From Burkholderiaceae bacterium (GTDB taxonomy: Bacteria; Pseudomonadota; Gammaproteobacteria; Burkholderiales; Burkholderiaceae): a DNA stretch of 64,000 bases. The translations under genes and the position numbers were made by a program. The notes under the pieces are model-generated. The model made no database searches. It saw only the letters and a program-made list of their open reading frames with translations, and was not told the origin of the DNA. The stretch covers positions 30,561-94,560 of the forward strand of contig CANJBQ010000007.1 of NCBI GenBank assembly GCA_947472645.1. Direction: 5' to 3'. Shown here one piece after another: positions 38,293-47,347 of the stretch; within the stretch, counting starts at the first letter, position 1, and the number at the start of each line of letters is the position of its first letter.

Positions 38293-38557
38293 TTAAGTTT
38301 TGATGATTCAAACAACGGGCTAATATCCCCAAGATGAAATAACCTTTTAAATGATGAATTTATCAGACATGTCGGTATTGGATACTCTTCTTTTAAGAGA
38401 GGCTTAACTGAACCTCTTAAGAGGAGTTATTAACAAAGCCTCGCTTAATACAAAGTCTATGTGGCATTCTCCCGACTTATTAGACATGTAATATTGTTAA
38501 CTATGAATCGGAGAGAATTATTAAAAAAAGAGCTTTTTAGGCTCTTTTTTGACAAAT
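38293..38557. other. Intergenic region after the oxidase operon
   Basis: 265 bases without a gene. An imperfect inverted repeat around 38390-38428 (TTTTAAGAGAGGC... with CCTCTTAAGAGG) may end oxidase transcription. Reading frames that run into the tRNA gene are artefacts. The tRNA terminator lies at the end. Confidence 0.4.
38523..38550 (-). terminator. Rho-independent terminator of tRNA-Ser(CGA)
   Basis: On the minus strand AAAAAAGAGC-CTAAAAA-GCTCTTTTTTT is a strong hairpin ending in a T run, 8 bases past the tRNA CCA end. Confidence 0.8.
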
Positions 38558-38645
38558 TGGCGGAGAAGGAGGGATTCGAACCCTCGGTACCTTGCGGCAC
38601 GCCTGATTTCGAGTCAGGTACATTCGACCACTCTGCCACTTCTCC
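38558..38645 (-). tRNA. tRNA-Ser (anticodon CGA)
   Basis: 88 bases including an encoded CCA. The acceptor arms GGAGAAG and CTTCTCC pair fully. The anticodon arm CCTGA-CTCGAAA-TCAGG gives anticodon CGA, reading UCG codons. A long variable arm and GGTTCGAATCC T arm mark the serine class. Confidence 0.97.
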
Positions 38646-38662
38646 GGATATACAGTATATCC
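38646..38662. repeat. Perfect palindrome touching the tRNA-Ser(CGA) 5' end
   Basis: GGATATAC-A-GTATATCC is a perfect 8+8 inverted repeat immediately before the first tRNA base on the minus strand. It may form a leader hairpin seen by RNase P, or be an operator. Function not known. Confidence 0.5.
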
Positions 38663-38806
38663 CTCAAATAGATTTTAAATTTAGCCAGTTAAATTAGTTA
38701 TTTCTTAAAAGCACCAATCATGTAAAAGTGCTTTAATTTCATTGCAGGGATTGAAATGGTGAAAGGTCGAGTTACTATAATTAAAGTTACTCATTATTGG
38801 AATATC

Positions 38807-39778
38807 ATGAAAATAAGCTTAATTCGTCTGTTTTGGTTTACATGTCTCTTAGCCAATTTGTTAATGCCATCACTCTCTCAGGCGCAGGCCTATTCTGCTC
38901 GCCCAGTTCAATTGATTGTGCCTTATGCGCCTGGAGGCTCTTCTGATGTGATTGCCAGAACTCTAGCGCCTTATCTCTCTCAAGAGTTAGGTATATCGAT
39001 AGTTATCTCTAACCGAGGTGGAGCCAACACAGCTGTGGGTGCGTCTTTTCTTGCACATGTACCTGCTGATGGCGACACATTAATGCTTGCTGATGTTGCT
39101 TTAATACTCAATACTGCCATACACGGTAGTTCTTCTGGATATGACCCAATCAAGGATTTTAAGCCCGCTGTAATGCTTGGTTCAGCACCGTTTGTTCTAT
39201 TTGTGCCGGCATCTAACAGTTCCAAGTTGTCAGAATTTCTTGTAAAAGGAAAGTCAGGGACTATCACTATTGCTAATTCAGGCCCTGGGTCATTAGGTCA
39301 TCTTGGAGCAGAATTACTGGGATTGAGGACGGGGCTGAAGATTATCAGCGTACCTTATAAGGGGGCTGGACCAGCAATGACTGACACTCTCAGTGGGCAT
39401 GTGGATGCCATTTTCGGCAGTACTGCCTCCGGTATGCCTTTAGTCAAAAATAATCAGTTACGTGCATTAGCAGTGGCAGCACCTAAGCGACTCACAGAGT
39501 TCCCTGATTTACCTACTTTTGATGAGTTTGGCATTGGTGGCGTTCACGTCCTCAATTGGTGGGGCATTATTGGTCCTGCAGGTCTGAGCCAAGATAAGAG
39601 TGATCGGCTTTATAAAGCTTTGCATAAAGTGGCGGCACAGCCTGAAGTTCAAGCGCGTTTAGCAGCGCTTGGGATTACTCCAACCTTATTAGGCTCTGAG
39701 GCATTCTCTGCCGAGATGAAAAATGATTTAAATTTATGGAGGCGGGTGGTTACGGATGGAAAAATTAAGATTGAATAG
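38807..39778 (+). CDS. TctC/Bug-family periplasmic solute-binding protein (4)
   Basis: From the ATG at 38807 the protein has 323 residues with a normal signal peptide ending SQAQA. An upstream ATG at 38756 has a good AGGGA but adds 17 residues before the signal. Signatures: QLIVPYAPGGSSDVIARTLA, NRGGANTAVGASFLA, and GPGSLGHLGAELLG. The usual PDGYTL is replaced by ADGDTLMLAD. It precedes the lyase/dehydratase pair, so its ligand may be a sugar acid. Confidence 0.88.
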   Translation: MKISLIRLFWFTCLLANLLMPSLSQAQAYSARPVQLIVPYAPGGSSDVIARTLAPYLSQELGISIVISNRGGANTAVGASFLAHVPADGDTLMLADVALILNTAIHGSSSGYDPIKDFKPAVMLGSAPFVLFVPASNSSKLSEFLVKGKSGTITIANSGPGSLGHLGAELLGLRTGLKIISVPYKGAGPAMTDTLSGHVDAIFGSTASGMPLVKNNQLRALAVAAPKRLTEFPDLPTFDEFGIGGVHVLNWWGIIGPAGLSQDKSDRLYKALHKVAAQPEVQARLAALGITPTLLGSEAFSAEMKNDLNLWRRVVTDGKIKIE

Positions 39779-39868
39779 GAAGTTGGGCGGTCATCTATTT
39801 TGTGTCATGCAATAACCTCGCATCTGCTATCCTAACTAACAAGACAATTAATTGAATAAAAGAGACCT

Positions 39869-40789
39869 ATGAACTATAGCCAATATCATCTTCCTGCTGT
39901 ATTTTCACCTGTTTTAACACCGATTGCTGCTGATGGTGGTCCAGACTCAAAAAGACTTCTGAAGCAATGTCAGTGGTTAGACCACAACGGAGTCGGGCAA
40001 GCGATTTTCGGCACTAACTCTGAGGCAAACTCTTTTTCGGCGGTGCAAAAGATAAGTACTTTAGAAAAGCTGATCGCTGGCGGGTTAAACCCTCAGCACA
40101 TGATGCCGGGGACAGGTGCTTGCTCGATTGATGAAACAGTCATGATGACGAAAGCTGCTGTAGATGCAGGATGTTCTGGAACATTGATGCTCACACCGTT
40201 TTATTATAAAGATGTGAGTGATGATGGGTTATATGGTTTTTATGCCAAGGTCATCGAAAAAGTCGCTGATAGCCGTTTAAAGATATACGTCTATAACATT
40301 CCGCCAATGACCAAAATCTCTTTGAGTGTTCCATTGCTACAACGCTTAGTTAAAGATTTTCCAAATACTGTCGTCGGTATTAAAGATAGTTCAGGGGATT
40401 GGACTTATACAGAATCCGTCATTAAAGCATTATCGTCTGGAGGTTTTCAGGTTTATGCTGGAAGTGAGACGTTCTTGATGAGAACATTACGGGCAGGTGG
40501 TGTTGGGTGTATCTCTGCGACAGCTAATATCAATCCAAAAGCTATTGCTGATTTAGCTGAGCAGTGGAAGGATGCAAATGCCGATGAGCGTCAAGCTGAG
40601 CTCGATGTAGTGCGTTCCACCTTTGCCAAGTACCCCATGATTCCCGCGATGAAATATGCTGTCGCTCATTTTTCGAAAGAAGCCCAGTGGGCTCATGTCT
40701 TGCCACCGTTAGTTGATTTGAAGCCTGAGCAACAAGCGGCATTATTGACAGATTTAGAGAAAATTCATTTTACGATGGCTGGTTTATAA
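39869..40789 (+). CDS. DHDPS/NAL-family lyase or dehydratase
   Basis: A 306-residue TIM-barrel enzyme of the dihydrodipicolinate synthase/N-acetylneuraminate lyase superfamily. The Schiff-base lysine is K172 in VVGIKDSSGDW and the catalytic Tyr is in VYNIPP (Y142). The sugar-acid dehydratase gene begins 4 bases after its stop. In known sugar-acid routes such a pair first dehydrates an aldonate to a 2-keto-3-deoxy acid, which this enzyme type then cleaves or dehydrates. A true dapA role is unlikely from this context. Confidence 0.87.
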   Translation: MNYSQYHLPAVFSPVLTPIAADGGPDSKRLLKQCQWLDHNGVGQAIFGTNSEANSFSAVQKISTLEKLIAGGLNPQHMMPGTGACSIDETVMMTKAAVDAGCSGTLMLTPFYYKDVSDDGLYGFYAKVIEKVADSRLKIYVYNIPPMTKISLSVPLLQRLVKDFPNTVVGIKDSSGDWTYTESVIKALSSGGFQVYAGSETFLMRTLRAGGVGCISATANINPKAIADLAEQWKDANADERQAELDVVRSTFAKYPMIPAMKYAVAHFSKEAQWAHVLPPLVDLKPEQQAALLTDLEKIHFTMAGL

Positions 40790-40793
40790 GCCG

Positions 40794-42530
40794 ATGAGCG
40801 AGCAAAATACACCTAAAGGAATGAAGAAAGGGCTCACCAGTTATGGGGATCTCGATTTTTCTCTATTTTTGCGTAAAGCTTTTATTAAAGCGATGGGTTA
40901 TGGTGATCAAGCTTTAGATCGTCCGATTATTGGTATTACCAACACCTTCAGTGATTTCAATCCTTGTCACGGTAATGTGCCACAAATTATTCGCGCGGTA
41001 GAGCGAGGGGTCATGCAAGCAGGTGGTATGCCGATGAGTTTTCCAACTATCTCCGTACACGAATCTTTTTCCTATCCCACCAGTATGTATTTACGAAATT
41101 TGATGGCGATTGATACCGAAGAAATGATGCGTGCACAACCGATGGATGCGGTCGTCTTAATTGGAGGCTGTGATAAAACTATTCCTGCCCAACTGATGGC
41201 GGCAGCTGCTCTAGATATGCCGGTGATTGTGATACCAACCGGTCCCATGCTGACTGGCGAGCACAAGGGTGAGCGCTTAGGAGCTTGTACAGATTGCAGA
41301 AGATTCTGGGGTAAGTTTAGAGCGGGAGAGATTGATCAGCAAGAGATCAATGACGTTAATGAAAAATTAGCACCTACCACAGGTACTTGTATGGTGATGG
41401 GTACCGCGAGTACTATTGCGCTCATGGTTGAAGCGATGGGTATGAGTTTGCCTGGAGCGGCTGCGATTCCCGCGGTGTATGCCGAACGCTTAAGACATTC
41501 AGAAGATGTTGGTCGCAGGATTGTGGAGCTTGCTAGGCAACCGATCACCCCCAAAGAGATTATGACACCCGAGTCGATCACTAATGCGCTGATTGTTTTG
41601 CATGCGATTGGTGGCTCCACGAATGCCATAATTCATTTTACTGCTATTGCTGCAAAGTTAGGTATCCGACTTGATTTACAAAAGTTTGATGAATTAGGTA
41701 AAAAGATTCCGGTGCTGGTGGACTTAAAGCCAAGCGGCGATTTTTATATGGAGCATCTTTACGAAGATGGTGGCTTGATGGCCATCTTGCAAGAGTTAAA
41801 ACCATTTTTACATTTAGATTGTTTAACTGTTTCTGGTAAAACTCTTGGTCAAGAAATTAATGCCGCTCCGGTGAAAGCTGTTCACCAAGTAGTACGTTCC
41901 GCAAAAAATCCTATTTACCCCGTAGGTGGGCTTGCCTATTTAAGTGGTAATTTAGCGCCACGTGGCGCGGTCATTAAACACGCTTCTGCAACCAAGTCAC
42001 TCCTTCAGCATCGTGGTCGAGCGGTTGTTTTTGAATCTTTAGAAGATTTGACGATACGCATTGATGACCCTCATTTAGATGTGACTGCCGATGATGTCTT
42101 GGTCCTCAAAAATGCTGGCCCAAAAGGAGCTCCAGGGATGCCGGAAGCTGGGTACTTACCGATCCCCAAAAAATTAGCGCAAGCTGGAGTGAAGGACATG
42201 GTCCGAATCTCTGATGCCAGAATGAGTGGCACAGCGTTTGGGACAATTGTGCTGCACATTACTCCCGAGGCAGCCGATGGTGGGCCATTGGCGATTGTGC
42301 AAAATGGCGATTGGATTGTCTTAGATGTTGAAAAACGACGCATTCATCTTGAGGTTTCCGATGCTGAAATCCAAACGCGATTACAACAATTGCCTAAGTC
42401 AGTTCAAACAGTAAAAAGTGGTTATCGTAAATTGTATTTGCAGACAGTCACTCAGGCTGACTTAGGTTGTGATTTTGATTTTATGATGCCTGAATTAACC
42501 AGAGTAGCACCAATTCCTTTTGGGGATTAA
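40794..42530 (+). CDS. IlvD/EDD-family sugar-acid dehydratase
   Basis: 578 residues. Cysteines at 58 (NPCHGN), 126 (GGCDKT) and 199 (TGTCMV) are placed as the [2Fe-2S] ligands of Rhizobium L-arabinonate dehydratase, whose length is nearly identical. The HGNVP motif rather than the CNI of many biosynthetic IlvD proteins, and the catabolic neighbours, argue for a pentonate or hexonate dehydratase instead of dihydroxyacid dehydratase. GGSTNAIIH is also present. Substrate stereochemistry cannot be told from sequence. Confidence 0.88.
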   Translation: MSEQNTPKGMKKGLTSYGDLDFSLFLRKAFIKAMGYGDQALDRPIIGITNTFSDFNPCHGNVPQIIRAVERGVMQAGGMPMSFPTISVHESFSYPTSMYLRNLMAIDTEEMMRAQPMDAVVLIGGCDKTIPAQLMAAAALDMPVIVIPTGPMLTGEHKGERLGACTDCRRFWGKFRAGEIDQQEINDVNEKLAPTTGTCMVMGTASTIALMVEAMGMSLPGAAAIPAVYAERLRHSEDVGRRIVELARQPITPKEIMTPESITNALIVLHAIGGSTNAIIHFTAIAAKLGIRLDLQKFDELGKKIPVLVDLKPSGDFYMEHLYEDGGLMAILQELKPFLHLDCLTVSGKTLGQEINAAPVKAVHQVVRSAKNPIYPVGGLAYLSGNLAPRGAVIKHASATKSLLQHRGRAVVFESLEDLTIRIDDPHLDVTADDVLVLKNAGPKGAPGMPEAGYLPIPKKLAQAGVKDMVRISDARMSGTAFGTIVLHITPEAADGGPLAIVQNGDWIVLDVEKRRIHLEVSDAEIQTRLQQLPKSVQTVKSGYRKLYLQTVTQADLGCDFDFMMPELTRVAPIPFGD

Positions 42531-42583
42531 CGAAAGAAAAAATAAGACCTTAGACGGCATAAAAATATTATTTGGGGACAAAG

Positions 42584-43552
42584 ATGTTTAAAAAAATTCT
42601 AACGATCTGGTGTTTACTGTTTATATCAACACATGTGTTTGCGCAAAACTATCCCAATAAACAGATACGTTTTGTGATTCCCTTTCCTCCTGGAGGGGCG
42701 ACCGATATTATTGGTCGTATTATTTCTATGGAGTTAACTAAAACCTTAGGACAACAAGTTGTCGTGGATAATCGTGGCGGAAGTAGCGGCAATATTGGAG
42801 CAGACATTGTGGCAAAGTCACCCAACGATGGTTATACCTTGCTGATGGGAGCTATGACATCACATGCCATTAATGCTAGTTTAGAAAAAGCGACGATACG
42901 TTACGACCTTGAAAAAGATTTGATGCCCATTGCCGTTGTTGGGGTTGTTCCCATGGTCATTGTGGTCAATCCCAAGTTGCCAGTGAGTAATATCAAAGAG
43001 TTTATTAGCTATGCAAAAGCCAATCCTGGTAAGGTCACATTTGCCTCTTCAGGAGCAGGTGCCCCACAGCGTCTTGCTATGGAAATGTTAAAAAATGCAA
43101 CGCAAATTGATATCTTGCATATTCCGTATCGTGGTAGTGGACCAGCAATGACAGATTTGGTGGGTGGTCAAGTCGTTAGTATGTCCGAGACATTGCCGGC
43201 ATCACAGCAATTTATTGAGTCAAAGCAATTACGTCCTTTAGCGGTTACAACAGCTTACCGTCTTAAACCACTTCCGGACGTGCCGACGATTACTGAATCG
43301 TTAGGTATCCCAAATTTTGATGTTGTCTCTATGTTTGGTGTGATGGCACCAGCAGGTACATCACCTGTGATTATTCAACGAATTAGTGATGATTTGAAAG
43401 CTATCTTGCAAAAGCCGGATGTTCAAGAGAGAATGTTAGCAGCTGGCGTTTTTGTCAATTACATGAATTCCAAAGATGCTTCGGTGAAGTTGCGTCAAGA
43501 AGTGGCGATGTGGGGTAAAGTGATTCGTGAATCTCAAATTACGCCGGATTAA
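42584..43552 (+). CDS. TctC/Bug-family periplasmic solute-binding protein (5)
   Basis: 322 residues from the ATG at 42584, with GGGGAC upstream; a TTG at 42572 would put the start inside that ribosome site. Signal ends HVFAQ. Signatures: [47 protein letters not shown]. It follows the sugar-acid dehydratase by 53 bases in the same direction. With Bug receptor 4 it brackets the catabolic pair, suggesting two receptors for related acids. Confidence 0.9.
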   Translation: MFKKILTIWCLLFISTHVFAQNYPNKQIRFVIPFPPGGATDIIGRIISMELTKTLGQQVVVDNRGGSSGNIGADIVAKSPNDGYTLLMGAMTSHAINASLEKATIRYDLEKDLMPIAVVGVVPMVIVVNPKLPVSNIKEFISYAKANPGKVTFASSGAGAPQRLAMEMLKNATQIDILHIPYRGSGPAMTDLVGGQVVSMSETLPASQQFIESKQLRPLAVTTAYRLKPLPDVPTITESLGIPNFDVVSMFGVMAPAGTSPVIIQRISDDLKAILQKPDVQERMLAAGVFVNYMNSKDASVKLRQEVAMWGKVIRESQITPD

Positions 43553-43581
43553 TACATACGAGAAATATTGAAGGAATTTTT

Positions 43582-44034
43582 ATGCAAAAAGAACATCAAA
43601 AAACAACAGAAATAGAGCGTCAATTAGAACGTGCCCTTACGCCTATTGGAAACTTTATGGTGGCGTCGTTTCATCACATTGCATTATTTGTGATTGGTTT
43701 AGCCACTTTTTGGTCTGCCGGATATGCTGTGAAAGAAATGTTTCAGAAATCGCATGCATCGATTGAAGATTTACTGTTGTTGTTTATCTATTTAGAAATT
43801 GGGGCTATGGTGGGCATCTACTTTAAGACTAATCATATGCCTGTGCGATTCCTCATATATTTAGCGATTACTGCTGTGACGCGTTTAATTATTGATATTG
43901 TGAATGTAAAGCATGAAGCTACGATGGAAGTGATGTTTTTAGGAGGTACCATTTTGATACTCGCTTTTGCGAATTTAGTGGTGCGTTACGCCTCATATAA
44001 GTACCCATCTAAAGTCAACATTGAAGAAGATTAA
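43582..44034 (+). CDS. PsiE-family membrane protein
   Basis: A 150-residue inner-membrane protein with four helices. LLLFIYLEIGAMVGIYF and MPVRFLIYLAITAVTRLIID are characteristic of the phosphate-starvation-inducible PsiE family. Its biochemical role is not known. AAGGAA precedes the ATG. No Pho box is recognised upstream, so phosphate control here is unproven. The methyltransferase gene starts 2 bases after its stop. Confidence 0.82.
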   Translation: MQKEHQKTTEIERQLERALTPIGNFMVASFHHIALFVIGLATFWSAGYAVKEMFQKSHASIEDLLLLFIYLEIGAMVGIYFKTNHMPVRFLIYLAITAVTRLIIDIVNVKHEATMEVMFLGGTILILAFANLVVRYASYKYPSKVNIEED

Positions 44035-44036
44035 TC

Positions 44037-44660
44037 ATGGCTAAATTTAGTAAATCCTTAGAGCGTTGGAATGATCGATTTTCTGTGAATCATTATTTAT
44101 TTGGTCAAGAGGCAAATCATTATTTGGTGGAACAACTAAAACATCTCAAGGGTGGACGAGCATTAGCGATTGCTGATGGTGAGGGTCGAAATAGTGTTTG
44201 GTTAGCGCAGCAAGGTGTACAAGTTGATGCATTTGATTTTTCTCCTGTCGCTATTCAAAAAGCGCATCAGTTAGCGCAGACTAAGAAAGTGTCGGTCAAT
44301 TTCATGTGTAGTGATTGGAAATCCTTTGATTGGGGTCAAGCTCGGTATGACTATGTTGTTGGGATTTTTTTCCAGTTTGCAGATCCAGACGATCGTACAG
44401 AAATCTTTGCCAAGATGCATCAAACCCTCAAGCCTGGAGGACTCATGATTATTCAGGGTTATGGAGAAAAGCAACTGGAGTACAAGACGGGTGGACCGGG
44501 CGTGCTAGAAAATCTCTATACGGAAAAATTACTCAAAAGCGCTTTTAGTGATTACGAGGTATTAGATTCACAGACTTATGAAAAAGAAATTTCAGAGGGA
44601 GACGGCCATGAAGGCATGTCAAGTCTCGTTGGCTTTGTTGGTAGGAAGTCATTCACTTAG
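44037..44660 (+). CDS. Class I SAM-dependent methyltransferase
   Basis: 207 residues with the Rossmann methyltransferase fold. Motif I is GGRALAIADGEGRNSVWLAQQG, motif II about VDAFDFSP, and the post-motif reads MHQTLKPGGLMIIQGYGEKQL. It resembles TehB/UbiE-type small-molecule methyltransferases. It is tightly linked to the psiE-like gene. The substrate is unknown. Confidence 0.83.
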   Translation: MAKFSKSLERWNDRFSVNHYLFGQEANHYLVEQLKHLKGGRALAIADGEGRNSVWLAQQGVQVDAFDFSPVAIQKAHQLAQTKKVSVNFMCSDWKSFDWGQARYDYVVGIFFQFADPDDRTEIFAKMHQTLKPGGLMIIQGYGEKQLEYKTGGPGVLENLYTEKLLKSAFSDYEVLDSQTYEKEISEGDGHEGMSSLVGFVGRKSFT

Positions 44661-44718
44661 TCAGTGTTAATACCCCAAGAGGGTGTTGAAATAGTTTTTT
44701 CTTCATGATGTTGTTGCA

Positions 44719-44739
44719 TTGACATTATTCACATGTCAA
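44719..44739. repeat. Inverted repeat upstream of nadB
   Basis: TTGACAT and ATGTCAA flank TATTCAC, a perfect 7+7 repeat about 70 bases before the nadB ATG. TTGACA could also serve as a -35 box. A repressor operator for NAD synthesis is possible, but no copy is seen before nadA. Confidence 0.4.
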
Positions 44740-44807
44740 AAATAGGGATTTAGAGTCTTTAGGTCAGCTCTAAAATATTTCCTTATTCATTCCTCAATGG
44801 GTTCTTC

Positions 44808-46445
44808 ATGTTAAGTAATATGGCGCTAGCGAAGGCACCTGCCCAATATACTGATCTCATTATTCTTGGCGCGGGTCTTGCTGGATTAACGGTTGCGCTT
44901 ACCCTTGCACCGTTTCGCAAGGTCACTCTTATCGCTAAATCAGAACCAAGTGATACTGCTACTGCATGGGCTCAAGGTGGCATTGTTGGCGTTCTGGATC
45001 AACAAGATAGTGTTGAGTCTCATCTAAGTGACACGATGATTGCCGGTGCTGGCATTGTTGATGAATCAGTAGCGCGTTTGATCAGTGAGCATTCCCTTAT
45101 AGCGATTCAGTGGTTAATACAACAAGGGGTCCAATTTACTCAAGATACTAATGGGCCTTTAGGATTACATCTAACCCATGAGGGCGGACATACTCGCCGT
45201 CGGGTCTGTCATGCTGCAGATGCCACTGGTAAGGCAATTCATCATGTGCTATACATCAAAGCGCAGGCTCACCCCAATATTCAGATACTTAAACATTGGG
45301 TTGCAATGGATGTGATCACCCGTCGACATCTTCTGGACTCCACCCCTCAAAGTAAAATCCAAGAAAAATTAATGGATCAGTGTTTTGGGATCTTTGCGCT
45401 CAGTCTTGAAAATCAAGAGGTTAAACCAATATTGGCTAAAGATGTGGTGATTGCAACAGGTGGGGTTGGCCAAGTCTATAGGCATACGACCAATCCATCA
45501 TCATCGACAGGTGATGGTATCGCTATGGCTTGGCGTGCTGGTTGTCGAGTTGCTAATATGGAGTTTATTCAGTTTCATCCAACTGCCTTTTATCAACCAA
45601 AATTAGGAAACTTACTCATCACAGAGGCATTACGTGGTGAGGGAGCTTATCTAACATTACCGAATGGTCATCGGTTTATGAGCGAGTATGACTCACGTTT
45701 AGAGTTGGCGCCTAGAGATATTGTGGCGAGAGCGATTGCTACGGAGATCAAAAAAAACGATCTTAAATATGTACTTCTTGATGCTACCCATCTTGGAGAA
45801 AATTGGCTAAAAGTACATTTTCCGACAACGTATAGAAGCTGTTTAGAGGAGGGAGTGGATATCAGCAAATGCGGTATTCCTGTAGTACCAGCTGCACATT
45901 ACACTTGCGGAGGAATTGTGGTCGATCAAGATGGTCAAACCGACATAGCACATCTTTATGCTGTTGGAGAGTGTGCCTATACAGGGTTTCATGGAGCGAA
46001 CCGACTGGCTAGTAATTCGTTATTAGAATGCGTTGTGATGGGTCAGCGAGTCACTCGACATATTCTTGATCAACTATTAGAAAAATTCACCTATCAGGAA
46101 ACCCTCTCCTGTCAGGTTACAGAGTTTTCCAAAGATGCATGGGTTGAATCACCTCAACTGCGGGAGCGTCTATGTCAAATGATGTGGAGTGATGTTGGTA
46201 TTGTCAGAAATGAACAAGGTTTAGAGCGCGCTTTGATAGAGGTTCGGAAAATCCAAGAACAACTCAACGGCCAATATCGCCATCATAAAATCAGTAAGGC
46301 ATGGATTGAGTTGCAAAACTTAAGCTCATGCGCAGAGTTAATTATTCTTTGCGCACTTCGCCGTCGAGAAAGTCGGGGCGCACATTATCGTTACGATTAC
46401 CCCCAATCCCAGATTCAAGCAGCAGCGACGATACTTACGCCTTAG
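44808..46445 (+). CDS. nadB: L-aspartate oxidase
   Basis: 545 residues. It oxidises L-aspartate to iminoaspartate, the first step of de novo NAD synthesis. The FAD site is IILGAGLAGLTVAL, followed by TATAWAQGGIVGVLD, THEGGHTRRRVCHAADATG, and EFIQFHPTAFYQP of the succinate dehydrogenase/NadB flavoprotein family. A C-terminal helical domain ends in CALRRRESRGAHYRYDYP. It faces nadC, 8 bases away, rather than sharing an operon with it. Confidence 0.94.
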   Translation: MLSNMALAKAPAQYTDLIILGAGLAGLTVALTLAPFRKVTLIAKSEPSDTATAWAQGGIVGVLDQQDSVESHLSDTMIAGAGIVDESVARLISEHSLIAIQWLIQQGVQFTQDTNGPLGLHLTHEGGHTRRRVCHAADATGKAIHHVLYIKAQAHPNIQILKHWVAMDVITRRHLLDSTPQSKIQEKLMDQCFGIFALSLENQEVKPILAKDVVIATGGVGQVYRHTTNPSSSTGDGIAMAWRAGCRVANMEFIQFHPTAFYQPKLGNLLITEALRGEGAYLTLPNGHRFMSEYDSRLELAPRDIVARAIATEIKKNDLKYVLLDATHLGENWLKVHFPTTYRSCLEEGVDISKCGIPVVPAAHYTCGGIVVDQDGQTDIAHLYAVGECAYTGFHGANRLASNSLLECVVMGQRVTRHILDQLLEKFTYQETLSCQVTEFSKDAWVESPQLRERLCQMMWSDVGIVRNEQGLERALIEVRKIQEQLNGQYRHHKISKAWIELQNLSSCAELIILCALRRRESRGAHYRYDYPQSQIQAAATILTP

Positions 46446-46453
46446 ATGAAGGT

Positions 46454-47326
46454 TTAATTCAGTCGCTCGAGAACTCTTAAAGAAAAGTCGATAGCGACCA
46501 CGTCTTTAGTGAGTCCGCCCACTGAAATACGATCCACACCAGTCATAGCGACTTCTTTGACATTAGTTAAATCAACGCCACCTGAGACTTCAATTTCTGC
46601 ACGTACTTGGTTGATTTCAACAGCACGCTTCATATCTGCCAGCGAAAAATCATCTAGGAGGATATGCTTTACTCCGGCCTGAATCGCTTCTTCAAATTCA
46701 GAAATATTTTCTACTTCGATTTGAATCATCACGCCTGAGTTAAGCGCATTGGCGTTCGCAATGGCTTGTGTGATGCTACCAGCAGCTGTAATATGGTTTT
46801 CTTTAATTAAAATACCATCCCATAATCCAAGGCGATGATTAAATCCTCCGCCAATTCGAACAGCATATTTCTGAGCCTGGCGCAGCCCTGGAATTGTTTT
46901 GCGCGTCTCTAATATTTTGCAACCTTTAGGATTCGCATTTATGCCAGCAATGGCATCCACATACGCTCTTGTAGAGGAGGCTGTCCAAGACAGTATTTGT
47001 AAAAAATTAAGAGCACTACGTTCTGCAGATAGAAGGGCGCGAGCATTACAAATGATTTCGCAAACTACGCTTGAATTTTGCATAATATCGCCTTCTTCAT
47101 AGAGCCAATTAATTTTGGCATCAGGATCTAGTGAGGTGATACACAATTCAAACCAGGCTTGACCACAAATTAATGAACCATCTTGTTTAATCACCAATTG
47201 GGCACGAACGACTTGATCATGACGGATGAGCTTTACGGTCCAGTCACCAGTACCAATATCCTCCATTAATGCATCTTCAACGTTACGTGCAAGTGCGGCA
47301 ACTAAAGTTTCATTTGCTTCAAACAT
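46454..47326 (-). CDS. nadC: Nicotinate-nucleotide pyrophosphorylase (quinolinate phosphoribosyltransferase)
   Basis: 290 residues. It converts quinolinate and PRPP to nicotinate mononucleotide. Signatures: SAERSALNFLQILSWTAS, ILETRKTIPGLRQAQKYAVRIGGGFNHRLGLWDGILIKENHI, and IQIEVENISEFEEAI. The substrate-binding Arg and Lys residues lie in these. AAGGAAAA precedes the ATG. It is 21 bases downstream of nadA, forming a nadA-nadC unit. Confidence 0.95.
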   Translation of the reverse strand: MFEANETLVAALARNVEDALMEDIGTGDWTVKLIRHDQVVRAQLVIKQDGSLICGQAWFELCITSLDPDAKINWLYEEGDIMQNSSVVCEIICNARALLSAERSALNFLQILSWTASSTRAYVDAIAGINANPKGCKILETRKTIPGLRQAQKYAVRIGGGFNHRLGLWDGILIKENHITAAGSITQAIANANALNSGVMIQIEVENISEFEEAIQAGVKHILLDDFSLADMKRAVEINQVRAEIEVSGGVDLTNVKEVAMTGVDRISVGGLTKDVVAIDFSLRVLERLN

Positions 47327-47347
47327 ATTTTCCTTTGTGAATTATTT

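Noticed and set aside
38457..38697. Two opposite frames of 60 and 78 codons
   Set aside because: They run through the tRNA-Ser(CGA) gene and its terminator.
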